A stretch of 64,000 nt of DNA. Origin: Calendula officinalis (Eukaryota > Streptophyta > Magnoliopsida > Asterales > Asteraceae). Location of the stretch: positions 27,094,835 to 27,158,834 of the forward strand of contig OY970825.1 of assembly GCA_963853835.1 (NCBI GenBank), read 5' to 3'. Each line of letters opens with the position of its first letter. Position 1 is the first letter of the stretch. Below the pieces are notes generated by a model. It saw nothing but the letters and a program-made list of their open reading frames with translations, did no database searches and was not told the DNA's origin. Made by a program: the position numbers and the translations under genes. Positions 57,440 through 64,000 of this stretch are shown here, one piece after another.

Positions 57440-58757
57440 TTAATTATTAGGTACACCACTAATTTGCTCTTGTGGTGGAATATTTTGACATTCATTATAC
57501 CTTACTAGGTGATGCTGACTTTGACCTTGACCTTGATCTCGGCTTTGATATTGATTTGGATCTGGCTCTGCTTGTACAATGGAGGAAAATGACAAAGGAT
57601 TAGAGGTGGTAATTATCTATTTTATGCAATTGAATACACTAGGTATGATTCCATTATAGATAAAAACATGACCCATTTATAATACCTTGAGGGCTTAACA
57701 GGAGATGCTGAATAATACCTTGCGTTTCGGGCTTCTGCTCCTACTGGGACTCCGAGAAGGATTTCTGTCATACTTCCTTACCTACGCTCGTATCAAAATA
57801 TACATTTTTTTCTAATTTAAATCTTGTAAATAACTAATAATGTAAAGATTTTCAGTAGTATTAGAAAAAGAAAGAAACTACCTGAATATAGGACTTCTGA
57901 AATCGGTATCATCAAGCTTCCTTATCTATAAGTAATAAAGGACATCAGATGTTGAATGAACACCAAAACAAGTCATTCAGCATATTTCATGTCCTCATAG
58001 TTGGTATAAGACCAAATGTCCCTAAATATCAACTCAACTTTTCGTTAGAATAACAAATCCATATAATATTCATACCATCTCTATCACGGGAAACTTCACC
58101 AAAACATACATCACCAGCCTTACGCATGTGATCCTCAAAAACAAATTCAACCTGTACCCAAAAAAGTATTCAAATTCGGGTTATACGTTATCTCAAACTG
58201 AGAGTTAAAAAACCAACACTAATTATTTATCAGAAAACAAAATGGGAGAAAAGAATTTCTTGTCAATCAAATCTAGCCCATACAAAAAAAAACCGATTGC
58301 CCCAATACATTTTGCCATATCTAAATGAACATGACTAATAAGAAGGTATTAGAAGTTTATTGTTACCCTGAGGCGGCAACCATCAAAACTATAGCCATCT
58401 CGGCCCCTAATTGCATCTTCAGCATCTCGGGAACTTGCAAACTACAATTTAAACAGCATTAAACACTCAAAAACTATCGTCAGATTTCATTTCATTTCAT
58501 TCCACCAGATAAAGATAAATTAGATACAATCATGAAATCCAACTTGAAATAATTACCTCCACAAAACAGTAACAAGGAGGACGAGGTGGGATCTTCAACT
58601 CTATGTCCAATATGCGCCCATACTAATTACATAATCCATTTACAAGCCTACATATAAGAAAATGACACATACCTTATAAAAGATCTTCAACTTCTGATTC
58701 TCTTATATCCAAAGGAAGGTTACCAACATAAATCATGCGTGAGAATCGTCCACTCAT
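57440..58757 (-). pseudogene. SR34/SR30-type splicing factor, decayed
   Basis: Exon-like blocks on the minus strand. 58673..58757: MSGRFSRMIYVGNLPLDIRE, then EVED. 58557..58622: YGRILDIELKIPPRPPCYCF. 58367..58441: FASSRDAEDAIRGRDGYSFD. 58076..58151: EFVFEDHMRKAGDVCFGEVS. Further pieces are YTNYEDMKYA near 57975-58005, IRKLDDTDFRSPIF near 57885-57930, and RS-domain fragments (KYDRNPSRSPSRSRSPKRK, ARSKSISKPRSRSRSKSASP) near 57740 and 57500-57575. Defects: exon 1 is two bases short before its donor, so DLFYK becomes DLL-stop. The block from RVELAHGG to the middle of the second RRM is missing. The donor after KYA is lost. Introns are kept, so this is a duplicated rather than processed copy. Known role of intact members: splice-site selection through two RRMs and an RS tail. 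Confidence 0.8.
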
Positions 58758-60479
58758 TTTCACCTCCAAATAAACAGCTCACTAAATCAGCCAAAAACTG
58801 CAAACAAGAAATTAAAAAAAAAAAGAAGATAATACAATCAGAACTCACAATGAGATCATGATTCATGAAGCAATACTTCCATGTTTCAAACTACTATCAG
58901 TGTCTCTTAAATACATTTTTAACTGGCATGTCACATATGTAATCCAACAATTAAAAATAAAACATTAAATTAATTCAAAAACCATGAAGCAAACCAAGAG
59001 AGCACTCCTCACGATGAGGGGTGCTCCACAAGCTTCCAATGTGCTCAAATGTTTGGAAAATTAAAATATTCCACATCTTTAAATTGCTCAAATGCTCCAA
59101 TGTGCTCCATAGCTATACATTTTTTGGAATTAATTTTTTTAACCTCCAACTATATTTATTATACCCCAATTCCAAACTGATTTCTCCTATTACATCCCTA
59201 TGTATGATTCCATAGCTCCTATTTGTCCAAGCGGTTGACATCTATAATAAACAAAGCATCTCAGTCATAAGATGATGTAAAATTACTGTACATTAATACA
59301 TTTTCTTAACCTTACTCGTCCTTCATTCTTTTTAACCTTGGTATCATTGTAAAATCATAATTTATCTCTTCTATGTCATGTTATCAAAATAACTGTGATA
59401 CTAGATAACAGTGTGTCAACTCTTGAGCTAGAAGTTAAATTTAGGGACTTCAAACTCCAGTAGATGGACCCCAAACACATTTTACACCTAACAGAAGCAA
59501 AATGCCCAAATTATGTGTTCTAAATTTACAAATTCAACTAACTTCTATATCTCCGATGAAATAATTGGATTACGAGTCACGAACTTCGAAATTGGACAAA
59601 AATGAACACAGTTACTGTCAGGGTGAAATTTAAGCAAGGTAGTGTGGGTAAACCCTAAGATACAATGATTGGTACTTCTTACATTGAAGGCTGCCAGAAA
59701 ATCGATCCAGCTAGGGTTTCTGAATCAGTCTGTTTGATGTTAATCGCATACAAAACGAAACAATGATTAACATGTGATTCAAATCGGAGACTTTGAATAA
59801 CTTTTTTGGAAAAAACTGAAATCATTTGGCTGAAATTGATCGAATACCTCATGAAACTTTGAGCGGCAATGCAAATTAAGCTTCGCGTTGTCCGTTCTCC
59901 TTTGTGACTTGTGATAACCGGATGATATGTGCGTTACACTGTGTTACACAATTTTAAAATGAAAGGAAAAAAGAAGAGAAAGAATTAAACGAGAAAAAGA
60001 AAATATATTAAATTGTGTTTCCGAATTGGATTGAAAAGAAGTGCTAGCACTTCAAGATTTTGCACATCATACAATAACTTCATATTATATGAATATTTAT
60101 AATTACATAAATAACTAATTTATTAATTACTATACGAACCTTCAGTGTTATAAAACCCTTCAACATTATATAGTAATCTATTATTGAGATGATATTAAAC
60201 GTGTTGTTGAGTTAATGTATAACAATAAAAAACTTATGAAATCATATACCAATTATTATTGAATTTTTAATAAACATTTAGTTATACATGAATAATGGTT
60301 AAAAAAAATTAAAGACGAAATAAAAGTTCTTTGTATAATATGTGAATTAGTGTAGTTGTCATCTTTGTCTCAACAAATGACTTCCAAACCTTTCTTGCTC
60401 TTTAGTTTGAGACAGCGACACGTCAACATGCCGCTTGTTCCTTTGTTCGCAAATTCCGAAATGAAATAAAGTAAAGTGA
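58758..60479. other. 5' side of the SR-like relic and spacer
   Basis: 59650-59900 probably holds remains of the 5' UTR and promoter of the SR-like gene. 58995-59110 contains repeated GTGCTCCA/AATGTGCTCAAATG words, perhaps a degraded repeat. Nothing else recognised. Confidence 0.4.
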
Positions 60480-62563
60480 AGCAAAACTCAGAGGAAGCAC
60501 CCTCTCAATTTATCTTTGCAAATGATGTTAGAATATAATGGCCATAAACGGAATTTTAAGAAGCTTAAAATCCCTCCTATTTGAGCCAAGCTGGAAAAAA
60601 TGCCCGCCAAGTTCATATTCTTCTTATAGCTTAGTCTTTCTAAAGGTCTTATGCATCGTAGAAGGGCAGTGAAAGCTCTCTCCTTGCTTTTACGATTGAC
60701 TTCTGAGATTGAAATCAGAAAACATACATAAGGTTGATAAAAACTAATCACAAATCATAAGTAATTATAAAACAAAAAGTTTTGTATCAAGATTTGCATA
60801 TATCTCTTAGATAGAACGTCATCACAAATGCTATTTATACATTTCTATTTAAATATGCTTCTAAAAGGTTCCCCAAAAAATGAAAATAAATAAATAATAA
60901 AAAGGGAACATTTGAAAGCATGCAACAAATCTTGGAGTTTAAAGACCACGTAATCTTTATTTTTGTCAAGAAATTGATCAGATTGATATTGTCACTGAAA
61001 ATATTTTAAAGTATTGTGTAACAATATAAGTAATGGATTTTGTTCAATGTGTTCACAATCGAAATTTCAAACTAACATATACATACCTCCCCAGCACAAT
61101 GCCCGATTGTGAAATGGGTTCACAATCGTTTGTGATAACTTGGGTTTGACAAATCGTTTGTGATTTTTTAAAGTTTGATAAAGCTTGTTTGAGAATTGCT
61201 CATGAGTTGACTTAGAGTTTGGAACCCTTTGAGCATTCCTGCAAGAACACAATACGATTTAATAAGCAATACGAAATTAGAGAATGAAGATGGTTGGCAT
61301 AAGGTAACATAAGAATAACATAACTATATATACTAAACTGCAACAATGGTAACATTAATAAGTAAAAAAAAGATATTTTAAAAATGATCAACAAGATCAC
61401 TTTGTTACATCGAGTCCTCCCATGTAGCCATACTTTGATGCACTTATACCACCATCTAGTCCCTATTATGTAAAAATAAATAAAAAATAAAAAAATTCAA
61501 CTAATCCATTAGTGATATACCAATGTTATTAACCTTAGCATTCAAGAAGTGACATAGATTTTCCAGTTTATTGCTAACTTGCAGCCTTTGTAGTCACTAA
61601 TGATGTATAATTAAGATTGTATATACATTCACATAATGTCATCTGGTAATAAAAGCCACCTAAATTGATGAAGTTGAAAACATAAACATCGTTAGATATC
61701 ATTACTTGGCAATAATCAATGGTTGAAAATTGATCTTGCGGAGTAATTTGAGCCGTCATTAATAAGTTTACGTCAAAAAGGGTACCTGAGACATTGATCT
61801 GCATTCATTGGAAGCAGTTTTATCATTACCAACTTCACTTGCATACTTTGCACGTGTTAACAAACATAAAATGTTCATACAAACATACAGTCAACATATA
61901 ATCGACGAAAGATGTATGACATTTGCAATTAACCTGTAATTTGACATGTTTGACCATTTGACCAAGCTAAAAGTAAACATAACTCAACAATTAACCTGCA
62001 ACTAACCAAAAAAGTCAAATATGTAATTAACCTAAGCAATTAACCTAAATTTGACCCGTTTGACCTTTTTGACAATTTTCCTTCTAACCTAAATTCCATT
62101 TCAAATATGCAGATCCCCAAAAAAAGTCAAATATGCAATTAACCTAACTCAACCATGCAACTAACCTAAATTTTACAACAAATGAACAATCATCAAATTC
62201 AACATCCAAATCTTTACATCCCAAATAAAATCAAAAAACCAACAATTTGAAAGGAGCGATTAGGTACTTACGCATGGAATGAGCCATTCTTTCTTAGACA
62301 TGTGTATAACTAAAATCCAGTTCAGACCTCTATGTTCTTAATATATACAAAATTACCCCCTATTTTGCTTAGTGTAAAGTGGAAATATTAGTTAAATATG
62401 ATGCAAACAAATTTTGATTCGACCCATTTGTTACAAATCGGTCTATGATTTATCCCTAATGGGTGAATATTAAATTCAAGGAAACAGGTTAAACATGATG
62501 AAAATGTCTATTAGCAAGAAAGTAGAAGCAACCTGGTGAGCATAATTCGACCCATTCGGTTCA
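60480..62563. other. Intergenic, nothing firmly recognised
   Basis: Short open frames at 60488-60751 (with SKERAFTALLRCIRPLERLS) and 61574-61804 are the best candidates, but neither resembles a family I know and both lack gene context. 61.9-62.2 kb has repeated AATTAACCTAA/AAATATG words. Confidence 0.4.
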
Positions 62564-64000
62564 TGTAACATCCCGAGACCCGACCTAGAATTTTAAATTA
62601 CTTTCGGTAAGTAATTCTTTTTGTTTATTATTTTTATATGATTTGTGTGATTTAATTGGATTTTAGCATATTTTAACCAAGGGGTTAAAATTAGATTTAA
62701 TTGTTTTAATTGAGCATAAAATTGATAAAATTGCATTTTATTAAACTTTGAATTACAATTCTGAAAATATCTTCGTTATTAAAATTTGAATTGCATAAGT
62801 ATTTTTAAATAAATAAAACGCGACCTAGACTTTCAGTATTATACTGTGTTAATTGAATTAAGGGTTGTTTTGGGTGTGAGGGCACGTGGCCAAGGAGGTG
62901 TCAAAGCCTCCTTCCTTTTCTTTTCTCTGCATATCGACACACACACACATACACAAAAGGGTTTTTTGGGTTTCTCTCATTTTGGGTGATTACTTGCTTG
63001 AATCTTCTTATCCTTCTCTACAATTTCGAAATTCAGTCAAGTTCAAGGTTAGAAATACTTTCTTGTTAGCTAGGGTTTTTGTTCTTGCTTGTGAAAACTT
63101 AGGGTTCTTGAGTTTTGATGCTCTTTGTCTTAAAACATGAAATTGATGGATTGTTAGGGTTTAGATGATGTTCATAACTGCCCTTGTATGTTCTAGATGC
63201 ATAATTATGGTTGAAGTGTTAGTTAAAGCCTTAGACCTTAAAAACCTAGTTATGGAGTTTTGGAGAAGATGACCAAAACCCATCAAATTGTCAAAATTGT
63301 GTAAATTGGATGCTTGATGTCTAAACTAGTGTAGAATCACCATGAGATGTTAATTGACTGATTTGTATGTTTATTTGATGCTAAATTGAAGGGTGTTTGG
63401 CTAATTGTCTAGAAATGGCTATACCTAGATGAGAATTTAACTATTTGTCGGTGTTGCTAGTTTGGTTTGGATTTTGATCCGTTTGGGCTTAGATAGCTAG
63501 AATCGAACATAAATGCTTGTTTTGGTGCAAGTCATGAATTGGGAAGTTTAGGTCATGTTATTGTCGTACCTAGACTTGTGATGAAATGGTTAAATGAATT
63601 GTGCAATTTTTGATCATGTATGAAACTCTATTTTAAACTATTTCGGTTAAATTGATTACTAATTCGGTTGCACTATTATTACAGGCAAAGGCAAGGGGAC
63701 TCAGTAATTATAATGCTGAGTTTTCAGGATCGATTGCTAGCTAAGGAGAGTGGATTTAGCCTTCAAACTTTAGATGGGCAATTTGGTTAGAAATTGGTCA
63801 ATTTGGTAAAAAGGTGCAGGATTTGGTATCTAGGGAAGTTCACGACGCGAACTTGGGGTCGCGATCGCGAACTCGAGGCAGAGATTTGGGGACTGGGTCG
63901 TGAGGAAGTTCACGGATCTTGAACTCGAGTTCACGACGCGAACTTGAGTTCGCGAACGTGAACTTTCTTGGGTGAAGTTTCTTGGCTGCAATTGTTGTTG
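62564..64000 (+). mobile_element. Start of an LTR retrotransposon (runs off the window)
   Basis: TGTAACATCCCGAGACCCGA at 62564 is a typical LTR start (TGTAACA...) of plant Ty3-type elements. It is followed by a long non-coding stretch, a TGTAAC-independent CT-rich leader with an ACAC run at 62938-62952, and TTACAGGCAAAGGCAAGGGG near 63682. No LTR end, PBS or coding domain is reached, so class and orientation are inferred. The open frame at 62886-63140 lies in this and is probably not a gene. Confidence 0.5.
63838..63966. repeat. GC-rich palindromic repeats of TTCACGACGCGAACTT type
   Basis: Units such as GTTCACGACGCGAACTTG, GTTCACGGATCTTGAACTCG and GTTCGCGAACGTGAAC follow each other. Many are self-complementary (GTTCGCGAAC, CGCGATCGCG). 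The GC content is sharply above that of the surroundings. Confidence 0.8.

Noticed and set aside
60488..61804. Several minus-strand open frames possibly forming a spliced gene
   Set aside because: I could not join them with consistent splice sites and recognise no domain. Left as an unassigned region.
62886..63140. 84-codon open frame MAKEVSKPPSF...
   Set aside because: Lies inside the LTR-like sequence starting at 62564, with no domain; probably untranslated leader.

Overview
This is plant nuclear DNA. The genes are eukaryotic, with GT-AG introns, long AT-rich spacers and many transposable elements, and the families are plant-specific: a membrane-tethered NAC factor, a DMR6-type oxygenase, an NDR1/HIN1-like protein and a PSRP1-type plastid ribosome factor. 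The Copia relics carry a long coiled-coil region next to gag that I associate with Asteraceae genomes. I therefore favour an asterid, probably Asteraceae, but cannot prove it from the sequence alone.

Layout. 1-9.1 kb: the 3' end of a NAC factor (+), nascent polypeptide-associated complex alpha (-), and a complete four-exon 2-oxoglutarate/Fe(II) oxygenase of the DMR6/DLO type (-) whose second intron is about 3 kb and holds at least two MITEs. 9.1-15.3 kb: no genes; stacked hAT-like MITEs, SINE-like relics and a Helitron-like terminus. 15.36-20.44 kb: an old, frameshifted Copia-type element (copy A) with one LTR, cut off on the right. 20.44-25.3 kb: a broken Helitron on the minus strand, with RPA-like and Rep/helicase pieces. 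25.4-26.9 kb: a roughly 224-bp satellite packed with TTGAC/GTCAA motifs. 27-35.5 kb: no convincing gene; MITEs and a 1.17-kb inverted-repeat element. 35,511-43,169: a complete, young LTR retrotransposon (copy B, minus strand) with nearly identical 326-bp LTRs, a 5-bp target duplication, PBS and PPT. It has only one long ORF, a 719-residue coiled-coil protein, and no reverse transcriptase or integrase. It sits inside a Stowaway-type MITE. 43.6-44.7 kb: two Tourist-like MITEs back to back, forming a giant palindrome.

44.9-58.8 kb is the gene-rich part: a Nudix-like protein (+), an NDR1/HIN1-like LEA2 protein (-), a PSRP1/long-HPF gene whose transit-peptide exon I cannot find (+), a six-exon START-domain lipid-transfer protein (+), acidic ribosomal protein P1 (-), and a decayed SR34/SR30-type splicing factor (-). 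59-62.5 kb shows nothing I recognise. From 62,564 the window enters an LTR that runs off the end.

The host genes are unrelated single units with no cluster logic. Three are translation-related (NAC alpha, P1, PSRP1) and two are immunity-related (DMR6-like, NHL), which looks like chance. The most interesting system is the non-autonomous Copia family represented by copies A and B. Both share the same arrangement: tRNA-iMet PBS, leader repeats with a GGCCGAA core, and an ORF that joins a gag C-terminal segment without a zinc knuckle directly to a long coiled coil. Downstream of the ORF both have several GGGGGAG tracts.
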